Shown here: piece after piece, positions 26,954 to 36,360 of the stretch
How the letters are laid out: each line of letters opens with the position of its first letter
Numbering within the stretch: position 1 is the stretch's first letter
Assembly (NCBI GenBank): GCA_028689585.1
Contig: JAQVCW010000008.1
Span: 54,398-118,397, forward strand
Reading direction: 5' to 3'
Length of the DNA stretch: 64,000 bases
Source of the DNA: Lachnospiraceae bacterium
GTDB lineage: Bacteria > Bacillota > Clostridia > Lachnospirales > Lachnospiraceae
Program-made: the position numbers and the translations under genes
Notes under the pieces: model-generated
Seen by the model: the letters and a program-made list of their open reading frames with translations, nothing else
Databases searched by the model: none
Told to the model about the DNA's origin: nothing

Positions 26954-28930
26954 ATGAATAAAATAAATCTGCTGGAACAGGATACCATTGATAAAATCGC
27001 GGCAGGCGAGGTGATAGAACGCCCTGCCTCCATTGTAAAAGAACTGGTGGAAAATGCCATCGATGCAGGCTCCAATGCGGTGACGGTGGAGATTAAGGAG
27101 GGGGGCATCTCTTTTATCCGGATTACGGATAATGGGGAGGGGATTCCGAAGGATCAGATTTCCACTGCATTTTTGCGCCATGCTACCAGCAAGATCCACC
27201 GGGTAGAGGATCTGCTGCAGATCGGCTCCCTGGGGTTTCGCGGGGAGGCTCTTTCCAGCATCGCAGCGGTCTGCCAGGTGGAGCTGATCTCGAAAACCGC
27301 CGGCAGTCTCACGGGAGTGCGCTATCTGATCGAGGGCGGCAGGGAAAAGGGCATGGAGGAAATCGGTGCACCGGAGGGCAGCACCTTTCTGGTCCGCAAT
27401 ATTTTCTTTAATACCCCTGCCAGAAAAAAGTTTTTGAAATCGGCCGCCACAGAGGCCAGTTATATCAGTGATCTGATGGAGCGGATGGCGCTGTCCCGGC
27501 CGGAGATTTCTTTTAAATTTATCAACAACGGCCAGACAAAGCTGCATACCTCCGGCAACGGCAATCAGATGGATATTATTTACAGCATCTATGGGCGGGA
27601 TATTGCATCGAACCTGGTTAAGATCGATCAGGACGTGCAGGGAATCAAAATGACAGGATTTATTGGAAAACCGGTCATTTCCAGAGGAAACCGCAATTAT
27701 GAAAATTATTTTATTAACGGACGGTATGTGCGCAGCAATATTATTGCCAGAGGAATCGAAGAGGGCTACAAGACCTTTATGATGCAGCACCGCTACCCCT
27801 TCACCGTTTTGTGCTTTGAAATGGACGGAAATCTGCTGGATATCAATGTCCATCCCACAAAAATGGAGCTGCGTTTTGCGGACAATGCGCAGATGTATCA
27901 ACTGGTCTGTGAAACGGTACGGGACAGTCTGGCTCACCGGGATCTGATCTTAAAGACTTCGGTATCCTCTCAGAAAGAGGAAAAAAAGCTGGAAAAAGAG
28001 AACGGAAAAAAGGCGCCGGAGGAATCCGCACCGGAACCGTTTGAAAAGATCCGCCGGGAGCTGCTGGCAGAATCAAAAAGCCCGTATCAGTCCAGATATC
28101 CGAGGGTTTATCCGGAGCAGAAGCCGGATGTGCCGGTAAAGGAAAAAAAGTGGGATAATTCGGATGACGCAAAACGGACGATACCGTTTTTAGCGCAGAA
28201 TACGCAGGAGCCGCCTCAACAGCCGTCCCAACAGCCTCCCCAGGAACCTTCCAAACAGTCTCCCCAGGAACCTTCCCAGGAACCTCTCAGACCGGAAGAA
28301 AAACCGGAACAACTGGATTTGTTTGAGGCAAAGCTGCTGGATGCAAAGAGCCTGCCGGAGCATAAGATGATCGGACAGATTTTTGATACTTACTGGATCG
28401 TGGAGTTTCGGGGCAGTATGTACATCATCGATCAACATGCTGCTCATGAAAAGGTAATGTACGAACGTCTGACCAAAAACCTGAAAGAGAAAGTGTTTAC
28501 GACGCAGATGGTGAGTCCGCCGATTATCCTCACGCTGTCCATGCAGGAAGAAAATCTCCTGAAAAAATATATGGATATTTTCCATGAGGTAGGGTTTGAG
28601 ATTGAACCTTTCGGAGGAAAGGAATATTCCATCTGCGGAGTGCCCGATAACTTTTACGGATTTTCAGACAAGAGCCTTTTCCTTGATATGCTGGACAGCC
28701 TGTCCGATACCACGGGAAAGCCGTCTGCTGATGTTTTAAATACGAAGCTGGCTACCATGGCCTGCAAAAGCGCGGTAAAAGGAAACAACAGGCTTTCTTT
28801 TTCGGAGGCGGATGCCCTGATCAAAGAACTGCTGCAGTTGGAAAATCCCTATAATTGCCCCCATGGACGTCCGACAATTATTTCCATGTCAAAATATGAT
28901 CTCGAGAAAAAGTTTAAACGAATTGTGTAA
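26954..28930 (+). CDS. mutL: DNA mismatch repair protein MutL (endonuclease type)
   Basis: A 658-residue GHKL ATPase and latent nicking endonuclease that couples MutS to repair. N-terminal motifs: LVENAIDAGS, DNGEGI, LGFRGEALSS (about 92-101), and EGSTFLVRNIFFNTPARKKFL. A Gln/Pro-rich, repeat-like linker (about 415-450: PPQQPSQQPPQEPSKQ) joins the C-terminal domain, which has the metal-dependent endonuclease motifs DQHAAHEKVMYE (about 495), ACKSAVK and CPHGRPT. This indicates a nicking MutL, as expected where MutH is absent. The 3' end is close to miaA (10 bp). Confidence 0.95.
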   Translation: MNKINLLEQDTIDKIAAGEVIERPASIVKELVENAIDAGSNAVTVEIKEGGISFIRITDNGEGIPKDQISTAFLRHATSKIHRVEDLLQIGSLGFRGEALSSIAAVCQVELISKTAGSLTGVRYLIEGGREKGMEEIGAPEGSTFLVRNIFFNTPARKKFLKSAATEASYISDLMERMALSRPEISFKFINNGQTKLHTSGNGNQMDIIYSIYGRDIASNLVKIDQDVQGIKMTGFIGKPVISRGNRNYENYFINGRYVRSNIIARGIEEGYKTFMMQHRYPFTVLCFEMDGNLLDINVHPTKMELRFADNAQMYQLVCETVRDSLAHRDLILKTSVSSQKEEKKLEKENGKKAPEESAPEPFEKIRRELLAESKSPYQSRYPRVYPEQKPDVPVKEKKWDNSDDAKRTIPFLAQNTQEPPQQPSQQPPQEPSKQSPQEPSQEPLRPEEKPEQLDLFEAKLLDAKSLPEHKMIGQIFDTYWIVEFRGSMYIIDQHAAHEKVMYERLTKNLKEKVFTTQMVSPPIILTLSMQEENLLKKYMDIFHEVGFEIEPFGGKEYSICGVPDNFYGFSDKSLFLDMLDSLSDTTGKPSADVLNTKLATMACKSAVKGNNRLSFSEADALIKELLQLENPYNCPHGRPTIISMSKYDLEKKFKRIV

Positions 28931-28940
28931 GGTGATGAAT

Positions 28941-29960
28941 GTGAAAAATGAAAAACAGCCCATGGATGTGACAGCGGAGAAACCGCTTGGGGATGGTCCG
29001 GATGGGACAAGGGGAAAACAGCCTCTTGTCATTTTGACCGGGCCTACCGCGGTGGGGAAGACCGAGCTTTCGATAGAACTGGCGAAGCGGATTAACGGGG
29101 AAATTATTTCAGCGGATTCCATGCAGGTGTACATTGGGATGGATATCGGTTCCGCAAAGGTGACGCGGCCGCAGATGCAGGGAGTGCCCCACCACCTGAT
29201 AGATGAACTGGAACCGGATGAGCCCTTTCATGTTGTGAAGTTTCAGGAGCTGGCGAAACGCTATATTGCGGAAATTTATTCCAGAGGAAAAATCCCTGTC
29301 CTGGCAGGCGGTACCGGCTTTTATATTCAGGCGGTGCTCTATGATATTGATTTCACCGAAAACGAAGGAGATTCTTCCTATCGGCAGGAATTGGAACGGC
29401 AGGTCCTGGAAAAAGGAGCGGATTATCTGCATCAGCAGTTGGTGGCGGTGGATCAAAAGGCAGCGCAGGAGATCCATGCCAATAATGTAAAACGGGTGAT
29501 CCGTGCTCTGGAATTTTTCCATGAAACGGGCACTCCGATTTCCAGACATAATGAAACAGAACGTCAGAAAAAATCTCCCTATCAGTTCGCCTACTTTGTA
29601 TTAAACGATGTGCGCCAGCAGGTCTATGCCCGTATCGACAAGCGGGTGGATCTGATGATGGAGGCCGGGCTTTTGGAGGAAGTGAAGAAACTGAAAGCAA
29701 AAGGATATACCAGAGATATGGTATCTATGCAGGGACTTGGCTATAAGGAAATTCTGGATTATCTGGAGGGGAACATTTCTCTGGAAGAAGCGGTTTATAT
29801 TATTAAACGGGATACCAGGCATTTTGCCAAACGCCAGCTTACCTGGTTCAAACGGGAGCCGGAGGTTACCTGGGTGTCAAAAGATGCGTTCGGTTATGAC
29901 AGGGAAAGAATTTTAGATTTTATGCTGGACGTGATGAAACAGCGGGGAATCGCAGAATAA
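28941..29960 (+). CDS. miaA: tRNA dimethylallyltransferase MiaA
   Basis: Prenyltransferase that adds a dimethylallyl group to A37 of tRNAs reading UNN codons. The start is uncertain: GTG 28941 has AAGGTG at good spacing just after the mutL stop and gives 339 residues; ATG 28935 and ATG 28962 are alternatives. The first 25 residues are non-conserved. P-loop: LTGPTAVGKTELSIELAKR; substrate segments: ISADSMQVYIGMDIGSAKV, GVPHHLIDE, LAGGTGFYIQAVLYDID; tail: TRHFAKRQLTWFKREPEVTW. With the upstream miaB broken, the cell may stop at i6A37. Confidence 0.93.
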   Translation: MKNEKQPMDVTAEKPLGDGPDGTRGKQPLVILTGPTAVGKTELSIELAKRINGEIISADSMQVYIGMDIGSAKVTRPQMQGVPHHLIDELEPDEPFHVVKFQELAKRYIAEIYSRGKIPVLAGGTGFYIQAVLYDIDFTENEGDSSYRQELERQVLEKGADYLHQQLVAVDQKAAQEIHANNVKRVIRALEFFHETGTPISRHNETERQKKSPYQFAYFVLNDVRQQVYARIDKRVDLMMEAGLLEEVKKLKAKGYTRDMVSMQGLGYKEILDYLEGNISLEEAVYIIKRDTRHFAKRQLTWFKREPEVTWVSKDAFGYDRERILDFMLDVMKQRGIAE

Positions 29961-29972
29961 AACATTCCTCTG

Positions 29973-30037
29973 TTACAGTTCAGCTTTGAAAAATGGGACG
30001 CTTTCCGGGATACTGCTCTGGGTATGCTGAACCGTAA
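29973..30037 (+). repeat. Dispersed palindromic element (TTACAGTTCAGC type), copy 1
   Basis: TTACAGTTCAGC (29973-29984) pairs with GCTGAACCGTAA (30026-30037) with one G:U pair. The interior (GGACGCTTTCCGGG, GGTATGCTG) matches, in reverse, the interior of the element at 32749-32842, so the two are one repeat family. Confidence 0.7.
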
Positions 30038-30050
30038 TTCAAAAATCAAA

Positions 30051-30104
30051 TACAATGAAAAAATAAAATACAATGGAAGAGTCGAATACAATGGAAATGT
30101 CAAA
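30051..30104 (+). repeat. 18-bp tandem repeat spanning the start codon
   Basis: TACAATGRAA recurs at 30051, 30069 and 30087, an exact 18-bp period. Each unit carries an ATG; the second (30073) and third (30091) are in frame with the gene that follows, the first runs into a stop. Confidence 0.75.
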
Positions 30105-31425
30105 TAGAATAACAGATGAAGTAAATAAAATGTCTCAGGCAGATACCTCCACAGAAGCCATGTATCAGCTTCTTGGTATTTCCCCTGAAGTATATCAGTT
30201 CGGGCGGGAAGTGGAAGCTCATCTGACGGAGCGTTTTGAAGAAATAGACAGGACTGCGGAATATAATCAGTTAAAGGTAGTTCATGCCATGCAGAAAAAC
30301 CGGATCAGTGCGGAGCATTTTAATCCGTCCAGCGGGTACGGCTATAATGATATTGGAAGGGATGACCTGGAAAAGGTGTATGCGGATGCGTTTCACACAG
30401 AGACCGCTCTGGTCCGTCCTCAGATCGCCTGCGGTACCCATGCCCTGGCGGTTGCCCTGGCAGGAAATCTGCGCCCGGGAGATGAACTGCTCTCCATCAG
30501 CGGAAAGCCATACGATACGCTGGAAGAGGTGATTGGAATCCGTCCTTCCAACGGTTCCCTGGCGGAATATGGAATCTCCTATGCCCAGGTAGATTTGCTG
30601 GAGGATGGCAGTTTTGACTTTGAGAGCATCAAAAAGGCAGTCAGGCCCAATACCAGACTGGTGGAGATTCAGCGTTCCAAGGGATATCAGACCAGACCTA
30701 CGTTGTCTGTGGCGAAGATAGGCGAGGCCATTCGCTTTGTAAAGAGCATCAATCCGGATATCATCTGTATGGTGGACAACTGCTACGGTGAATTTGTGGA
30801 ACGGAGGGAGCCGTCGGACGAGGGAGCGGATCTGGTGGTAGGTTCTCTGATCAAGAATCCGGGCGGCGGTCTGGCTCCTGTCGGCGGATATATTGCAGGA
30901 AAAAAGGAATATGTGGAAAATGCTGCGTTTCGTCTCACCTCTCCCGGACTGGGAAAAGAAGTGGGTGCATCTCTTGGCGTTATGCGCTCTTTTTATCAGG
31001 GATTTTTCATGGCGCCTACCGTCACGGCAGGGGCGCTGAAGGGAGCTGTCTATGCGGCTAACATATATGAAAAGCTGGGCTTTAAGGTGGTTCCAAACAG
31101 TACGGAAAGCCGTCATGATATCATCCAGGCCGTGGAGTTTGGTTTCCCGGAAGGGATGATTGAATTCTGCAGGGGCATCCAGGCAGCCGCTCCGGTGGAC
31201 AGCTATGTGACACCGGAACCCTGGGCGATGCCGGGATATGACAGTGATGTCATCATGGCAGCAGGCGCATTTGTTCAGGGATCTTCCATTGAGCTAAGCG
31301 CGGATGGGCCGGTCAAACCGCCCTATGCAGTTTATTTTCAGGGAGGCCTGACCTGGGAACACGCAAAGCTTGGAATATTAATGTCTTTGCAGAAATTGTA
31401 CGAAAAAAATCTGGTTCGTTTTTAA
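30073..31425 (+). CDS. Methionine gamma-lyase family PLP protein (YnbB-like)
   Basis: A 450-residue PLP-dependent enzyme of the Met_gamma_lyase/aluminium-resistance family, related to cystathionine gamma-lyases. The conserved part begins at MYQLLGISPEVYQFGREVEAHL (about 26 on). Visible are the cofactor loop IACGTHALAVALAGNLRPGDEL, VDNCYGEF and the PLP lysine in VGSLIKNPGGGLAPVGGYI (about 260). The length is slightly above the usual size because the N-terminus is extended. No ribosome binding site precedes ATG 30073 or ATG 30091, and both lie in an 18-bp tandem repeat, so the true start is unsure. The substrate is not established for this family. It probably follows the miaA transcript. Confidence 0.8.
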   Translation: MEESNTMEMSNRITDEVNKMSQADTSTEAMYQLLGISPEVYQFGREVEAHLTERFEEIDRTAEYNQLKVVHAMQKNRISAEHFNPSSGYGYNDIGRDDLEKVYADAFHTETALVRPQIACGTHALAVALAGNLRPGDELLSISGKPYDTLEEVIGIRPSNGSLAEYGISYAQVDLLEDGSFDFESIKKAVRPNTRLVEIQRSKGYQTRPTLSVAKIGEAIRFVKSINPDIICMVDNCYGEFVERREPSDEGADLVVGSLIKNPGGGLAPVGGYIAGKKEYVENAAFRLTSPGLGKEVGASLGVMRSFYQGFFMAPTVTAGALKGAVYAANIYEKLGFKVVPNSTESRHDIIQAVEFGFPEGMIEFCRGIQAAAPVDSYVTPEPWAMPGYDSDVIMAAGAFVQGSSIELSADGPVKPPYAVYFQGGLTWEHAKLGILMSLQKLYEKNLVRF

Positions 31426-31511
31426 ATATAGTTTGATGCTTTCCGCTGATAAGGGGGAGACAATCTGCCACTGAAACGGATGAAAAAATGAAAAAGGGAA
31501 AGGAGGCTGCC

Positions 31512-32729
31512 ATGAAAGAAATTCTGGTTATTGGATGCGGGCCGGCCGGCATGATGGCGGCCATCTGGGCGGCCAGGCAGGGAAATCGCGTGACAATTTT
31601 AGAGGGAATGGACCGGCCCGGAAAAAAACTGCTGCTGACCGGAAACGGAAAATGCAACCTGACGAATCAGGATCCGGAGCTGGTCAAAAGATACCATGGC
31701 GCCCCGGTGGGTGAGGTGCTGGCGCAGTTTTCCACCGACGACACCCTGGATTTTTTTCATTCTATCGGCCTGATGACAGCCGGTAAAAACGGCTGTGTCT
31801 ATCCTTATACAGGACAGTCTTCCAGCGTGCTGGAGCTTTTGCTGGCGGAGCTTAAACGGCTTGGAGTCAAAATGAAATTTTCCGAAAAGATTATCCGAAT
31901 TTCCGGAGAAAACGAAACGCTGGCCGCATCCACCCAAAGCTGGAGCTACCGGGCGGACCGGATTATTCTGGCCTGTGGTTCCAGGGCGCTTCCTTCCACC
32001 GGTTCGGACGGAACGGGATATTTGCTGGCGAAGCAGGCAGGGCATTCTATTCTGCCGGTTTTACCGGCGCTGACTTCTTTGCAGGCAGGGGAAAAATGGA
32101 TCGCCGCCTGTGCCGGGGTTCGCTGCCCGGCCAGGGTTTCGGTGTTTGCGGAGAATACTTCTTCACCTACGGCAGCAGAGACAGGGGAGCTTCAATGGAC
32201 AGAATACGGAATTTCCGGTATCGTGGTATTTCAGATCAGCCGTTTTGCCTCCCTGGCGCTGCAAAGAAAGCAAAAAGTTTTTGTGAAACTGGATCTTTTT
32301 CCCCAGATGCCGGAAGAGGAGCTGCTGTCCTGGCTTTTGCAGATCGGGCAGAATGCATTGGAAACACCCATAAGCGGCGCATTTTCCGGAATTTTACCGA
32401 AAAAACTGCTTGCCGCTTTGCTGAAGGAACAGGGGATCGATCCAAAGACGGCAATGAAACAGCTTTCCAAACAGCAGCTCCGGGACTTTATGGCTCTGGC
32501 AAAGGAGATCAGGCTTACCATAACCGGGACGAAATCCTTTGAACAGTGTCAGGTCTGTACCGGCGGAGTTCCCATGTGTGAAGTCACGCCGGATACGCTG
32601 GAATCAAAAAGGATGTCCGGGCTTTATCTGGCAGGCGAGCTGCTGGATGTGGACGGGCCCTGCGGAGGCTACAATCTGCAGTGGGCCTGGTCCAGCGGAT
32701 ATGCGGCCGGATTTCATGCAGGGAGCTGA
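31512..32729 (+). CDS. HI0933/BaiN-family FAD-dependent oxidoreductase
   Basis: A 405-residue flavoprotein of the HI0933-like family. The start is ATG 31512 with AAAGGAGG upstream; an ATG at 31488 overlaps that site. FAD is bound by ILVIGCGPAGMMAAIWAARQGNRV (about 4-27); the family segment KKLLLTGNGKCNLTN (about 42-56) is clear, and the closing GLYLAGELLDVDGPCGGYNLQWAWSSGYAAG is the second FAD motif. Some relatives are called BaiN and tied to bile acid reduction, but most have no proven substrate, so that role is not claimed. Compositionally the C-terminal half is Lys/Gln-rich. Confidence 0.85.
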   Translation: MKEILVIGCGPAGMMAAIWAARQGNRVTILEGMDRPGKKLLLTGNGKCNLTNQDPELVKRYHGAPVGEVLAQFSTDDTLDFFHSIGLMTAGKNGCVYPYTGQSSSVLELLLAELKRLGVKMKFSEKIIRISGENETLAASTQSWSYRADRIILACGSRALPSTGSDGTGYLLAKQAGHSILPVLPALTSLQAGEKWIAACAGVRCPARVSVFAENTSSPTAAETGELQWTEYGISGIVVFQISRFASLALQRKQKVFVKLDLFPQMPEEELLSWLLQIGQNALETPISGAFSGILPKKLLAALLKEQGIDPKTAMKQLSKQQLRDFMALAKEIRLTITGTKSFEQCQVCTGGVPMCEVTPDTLESKRMSGLYLAGELLDVDGPCGGYNLQWAWSSGYAAGFHAGS

Positions 32730-32748
32730 TCCCAAACTTGATTTTTGG

Positions 32749-32842
32749 TTACAGTTCCGCCTTTTACTTGACGCACAGCTTTCGGGCAGCATACCTGGGG
32801 CAGCCACCCGGAAAGCGTCCTCATTCCAAGGCTGAACTGTAA
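32749..32842 (-). repeat. Dispersed palindromic element (TTACAGTTCAGC type), copy 2
   Basis: On the minus strand it reads TTACAGTTCAGCCTTGGAA, then GGACGCTTTCCGGG, GGTATGCTG and ends GGCGGAACTGTAA. It is about 30 bp longer than copy 1 (29973) and inverted to it. It fills most of the gap between two flavoprotein genes. Confidence 0.7.
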
Positions 32843-32877
32843 TAACTTTTGTCATAATAATCACGTAGGAGTTGACT

Positions 32878-34503
32878 ATGATACGAATTCAGCAATTGAA
32901 ATTAAAACCCGATCACTCCGGTGCGGATCTGGAGCGGGAGATCAAAAGGATACTGCATTTATCAAAAGAGGATCCTTTTACTTATGAAATCATGCGTCAG
33001 TCCATTGATGCCAGAAAAAAACCGGATATTTATTATGTCTATACAGTTGATGTAACCTGTGGGGATGAAAAGAAACGGATAAAAAATAACCGCAAAAACA
33101 ATGTCAGTCTGGCGGAACCAAAGCGGTATCAGTTTCCCAAGTGTGGTCAGGAAAAGCTGACACTGCCGCCGGTAATCGTGGGAACCGGGCCTGCCGGACT
33201 GTTTTGCGGACTGATGCTGGCCAGGGCGGGCTTTCGTCCGATCCTGCTGGAACGGGGCGAAGCGGTGGAAGAGCGTCAGAAGACAGTGGAAGAATTCTGG
33301 AAGAGCGGCAGATTAAATCCCAATTCGAATGTGCAGTTCGGGGAGGGGGGAGCAGGTACCTTTTCGGATGGAAAGCTGACGACAATGGTAAAGGATCCGG
33401 AAGGCCGGATTCGTTTTGTTATGAAGAATTTTGTGGAGGCGGGTGCGGATCCGGAGATTTTATATAGCAGCAAGCCACACATTGGTACGGATGTGCTGAC
33501 AGGAGTGGTAAAACACATCAGAGAAGAAATACAGTCTCTAGGGGGCCGCTTTCTCTTTAACCACCGGCTTGCAAAGCTGTCTCAAAAGAACAGCCCAAAT
33601 TACAGTCTGAAGATCATTCAGACGTCAGGTACAGAAGCGTCCGATACGATTGAGCTGGAAACCAGACTCCTCGTCCTTGCCATCGGACACTCTGCCAGGG
33701 ATACCTTCCAGATGCTTTTTGCCAGTGATTTTGAGATGCAGGCAAAATCATTTGCGGTCGGCGTGCGCACGGAGCATCCCCAGTCCTGGATCGATCAGGC
33801 GATGTACGGTGAAAAATGCCCTTATGAGATGCAGCCCGCTCCCTATAAGCTGACGCACAAATGCAGGGACGGCAGAGGGGTATATTCCTTCTGCATGTGC
33901 CCGGGAGGTTATGTGGTGAATGCATCTTCCGAAGAAGGACGTCTGGCGGTCAATGGCATGAGCTATCATGACAGGGACAGCACAAATGCCAACAGCGCAA
34001 TTGTGGTTACGGTATCGCCAGAGGATTTTGGGGGAGAGACTCCTCTGGACGGCCTGGAATTCCAGCGCAGGCTGGAAGAAGCGGCTTATCGGATTGGAAA
34101 TGGGAAGATTCCGGTGCAAAGATACGAGGATTTCAAAAAGAACCGTTCTTCAGAAGAGCCGGGGACAGTTCACCCACAGATGAAGGGACAGTATCAGCCC
34201 GCGAATGTACGGGCGATTTTTCCGGATTTTATCTGCAGGGATATTGAGGAAGGAATGGAAAGCTTTGAACGCCGGATTCCGGGCTTTTCCCATCCGGATG
34301 CGCTGCTGTTCGGCGTGGAGAGCAGGACTTCCTCCCCTGTGCGCCTGGTGAGGGATGATCAGTGCGAATGCAGCTTTTCCGGGATCTATCCCTGCGGGGA
34401 GGGCGCCGGCTATGCAGGCGGAATTACCTCTGCGGCGATGGATGGCATCCGGGTGGCAGAATGCATCGCGCGTAAATTTAGCATTGACTTTCTAGTAAAA
34501 TGA
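32878..34503 (+). CDS. FAD-dependent dehydrogenase (COG2509 type)
   Basis: A 541-residue uncharacterised FAD-dependent dehydrogenase. The start is ATG 32878, six bases after AGGAG (32867-32871); a TTG at 32872 is in frame but too close. An N-terminal domain (1-95: IRIQQLKLKPDHSGADLEREI, later YYVYTVDVTC) precedes the FAD fold PVIVGTGPAGLFCGLMLARAGFRPILLERG (about 98-127). NSNVQFGEGGAGTFSDGKLTT and the late GEGAGYAGGITSAAMDGIRVAE are family marks. Several bacterial genomes carry it as a single conserved gene without known substrate. The flanking repeat at 32749 and the different flavoprotein upstream suggest it is a separate unit. Confidence 0.82.
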   Translation: MIRIQQLKLKPDHSGADLEREIKRILHLSKEDPFTYEIMRQSIDARKKPDIYYVYTVDVTCGDEKKRIKNNRKNNVSLAEPKRYQFPKCGQEKLTLPPVIVGTGPAGLFCGLMLARAGFRPILLERGEAVEERQKTVEEFWKSGRLNPNSNVQFGEGGAGTFSDGKLTTMVKDPEGRIRFVMKNFVEAGADPEILYSSKPHIGTDVLTGVVKHIREEIQSLGGRFLFNHRLAKLSQKNSPNYSLKIIQTSGTEASDTIELETRLLVLAIGHSARDTFQMLFASDFEMQAKSFAVGVRTEHPQSWIDQAMYGEKCPYEMQPAPYKLTHKCRDGRGVYSFCMCPGGYVVNASSEEGRLAVNGMSYHDRDSTNANSAIVVTVSPEDFGGETPLDGLEFQRRLEEAAYRIGNGKIPVQRYEDFKKNRSSEEPGTVHPQMKGQYQPANVRAIFPDFICRDIEEGMESFERRIPGFSHPDALLFGVESRTSSPVRLVRDDQCECSFSGIYPCGEGAGYAGGITSAAMDGIRVAECIARKFSIDFLVK

Positions 34504-34553
34504 TGAAATAATATAGGTTAACTTGTGAGAGAGTGTGTTATGGGTAACGATTT

Positions 34554-35252
34554 GTGGAAAACAAAACGGTTCCTACGATGAAGCAGCTTCCGATCCAGGA
34601 GATGCCTTATGAAAAATGCTGGAGATCAGGAGCGGAGAGTCTGACAGACGCGGAGCTCCTGTCTGTGATTTTGAGAACCGGTTCAAGAGGGGAACCGGCT
34701 ATTGAACTGTCCAGAAAAGTTCTGGCATTGTCAAAAGAACAGGGATTACTGGGAATTTACCATACATCCCTGGCAGAACTGATGAAGATCAGAGGGATTG
34801 GACAGGTGAAGGCGATACAGCTAAAGTGTATTGCAGAGCTGTCCAAACGCATTGCGAAAAAACAGGTTTCCGGCAATCTGATATTCTCAGAGCCGGAAAC
34901 GATTGCAGAATATTACATGGAAGATTTCCGTCATGAAGAGCAGGAAAAGCTGCTGGTGATCTTTCTGAACAGCAAAAACCACTTCCTGGGGGAAGAGATT
35001 ATTTCCAAAGGAACGGTCAATGCCACCATGATATCACCGCGGGAGATATTTCTGTGTGCATTAAAATACCATGCGGTCAGCATTATACTTCTGCATAATC
35101 ACCCCAGCGGGAATCCAACTCCCAGCAGGGAAGATCTGCTCCTGACCAGACGGGTGAAAGAATGCGGTGAGATGATTGGAATTGAGCTTCTGGATCATAT
35201 TATTATAGGGGATCAGACGGCTGTCAGCTTTAAAATGGAAAAGCTGCTGTGA
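34554..35252 (+). CDS. radC: RadC/UPF0758 JAB-domain protein
   Basis: A 232-residue protein named DNA repair protein RadC, though a repair role is doubtful. The N-terminal helix-hairpin-helix region contains LTDAELLSVILRTGSRGEPAIELSRKVL and IRGIGQVKAIQLKCIAELSKR. The JAB/JAMM metalloprotease-like domain has the full zinc motif in ILLHNHPSGNPTPSREDLLLTRRV (about 177-200; H-x-H and later D). The start is GTG 34554, without a strong site; ATG 34578 is an alternative. It stands before mreB, as in many bacteria. Confidence 0.92.
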   Translation: MENKTVPTMKQLPIQEMPYEKCWRSGAESLTDAELLSVILRTGSRGEPAIELSRKVLALSKEQGLLGIYHTSLAELMKIRGIGQVKAIQLKCIAELSKRIAKKQVSGNLIFSEPETIAEYYMEDFRHEEQEKLLVIFLNSKNHFLGEEIISKGTVNATMISPREIFLCALKYHAVSIILLHNHPSGNPTPSREDLLLTRRVKECGEMIGIELLDHIIIGDQTAVSFKMEKLL

Positions 35253-35300
35253 CGGCACAGGAAGCGGCGGGAATGCTGCTGCTATAAGGGGAAAGATTGT

Positions 35301-36305
35301 ATGCTATTTCAGAATATTTGTGGTGTAGATTTAGGCACAGATACGATAAAAATCAGAGATAAAAACGGCAGGAAATTCATGGACAGCAAAAACATGATTG
35401 CCATTCGCAATAAAACACAGGTGATCGCCATTGGCGATGCCGCATATGAGATGTATGAGAAGAACCCGGTTAACATTGAAGTATCCTGTCCGATGACCAA
35501 TGGAGTCATCGCCAGCGCAACGAATATGGAACTGGTTCTTTCTTATACCCTGAAACGCTTTACTTCCCTGGCTCAGACCAGCTCAGTGATCTGTATGGCA
35601 TCGCCGAGCAATGTCACACCGGTAGAACAGAGAGCTTTTTTTAACGTTTTAAGCGGCGGAATCAATGCCGGAAAAGTATTTCTGGTGGATAAGGGAATTG
35701 CAGATGCGGTCAGTATCGGTCTCCCGGTGCTGTCCGCCAGCGGTCACATGATTGTCAATATCGGGGCGGATACCACGGAGATTTCCGTATTGTCCAGCGG
35801 CAATGTGATTTTGAGCCAGACGCTGAAGATGGGCGGAAAAAAGCTGGATGCAGATATATGCACCATGATAAGGCGCAAATTCAATATCAATATCGGAATG
35901 AGGACGGCGGAGAAGTTAAAAAACAATCTGGCCTTCATGATCAATGGTCCCAGACTGGAGCAGAAGGTATTCGGCATTCATACCCTGTCCGGACTTCCGA
36001 AATCAGATATGATTCCCTCCCTGGCGGTCAGTGTGGCCATCATCGATACCATTGATGCCATCATTGAAAATGTAAAGACGATATACGCAAGGACGCCGCC
36101 GCAGATTATGAAGGATATTGCGGCAGAGGGGATTTTCCTGACCGGCGGTGTTTCCATGATCCTGAATCTTCCGATTTATTTTCAAAAAGAGATCGGTCTG
36201 CCGATCTATCATATTCAGGATCCGAAAAACAGCACGGTGCGCGGCCTGGTGGAGATACTGAATAATAAAGAATTAAAAGTTCTTACCCACGCTCCGAGAA
36301 TTTAA
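35301..36305 (+). CDS. mreB: MreB/Mbl actin-like cell-shape protein
   Basis: A 334-residue actin-fold ATPase that guides side-wall peptidoglycan synthesis under the membrane. Phosphate 1: CGVDLGTDTIKIRDKNG (about 7-23); phosphate 2: MIVNIGADTTEISVLSSGNVI (about 150-170); the helix EKLKNNLAFMINGP; adenosine: GIFLTGGVSMILNLPIYFQKEIG. It is somewhat divergent from standard MreB (CGVDLGT rather than IGIDLGT; IGADTTEIS rather than IGGGTTEVA), but mreC and mreD follow directly, which fixes the role. Confidence 0.92.
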   Translation: MLFQNICGVDLGTDTIKIRDKNGRKFMDSKNMIAIRNKTQVIAIGDAAYEMYEKNPVNIEVSCPMTNGVIASATNMELVLSYTLKRFTSLAQTSSVICMASPSNVTPVEQRAFFNVLSGGINAGKVFLVDKGIADAVSIGLPVLSASGHMIVNIGADTTEISVLSSGNVILSQTLKMGGKKLDADICTMIRRKFNINIGMRTAEKLKNNLAFMINGPRLEQKVFGIHTLSGLPKSDMIPSLAVSVAIIDTIDAIIENVKTIYARTPPQIMKDIAAEGIFLTGGVSMILNLPIYFQKEIGLPIYHIQDPKNSTVRGLVEILNNKELKVLTHAPRI

Positions 36306-36360
36306 AAACGAACCTACCGTTCTGAAAAGAACAGGAATAAGTTTAAAAGGCAGGATACCT

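Noticed and set aside
26876..27937. A 353-codon open frame antisense to mutL
   Set aside because: Same shadow pattern with no ribosome site or recognisable domain.
31512..32729. Bile-acid pathway gene baiN
   Set aside because: The HI0933 family is broad and no other bai gene is in the window, so the specific role was not assigned.
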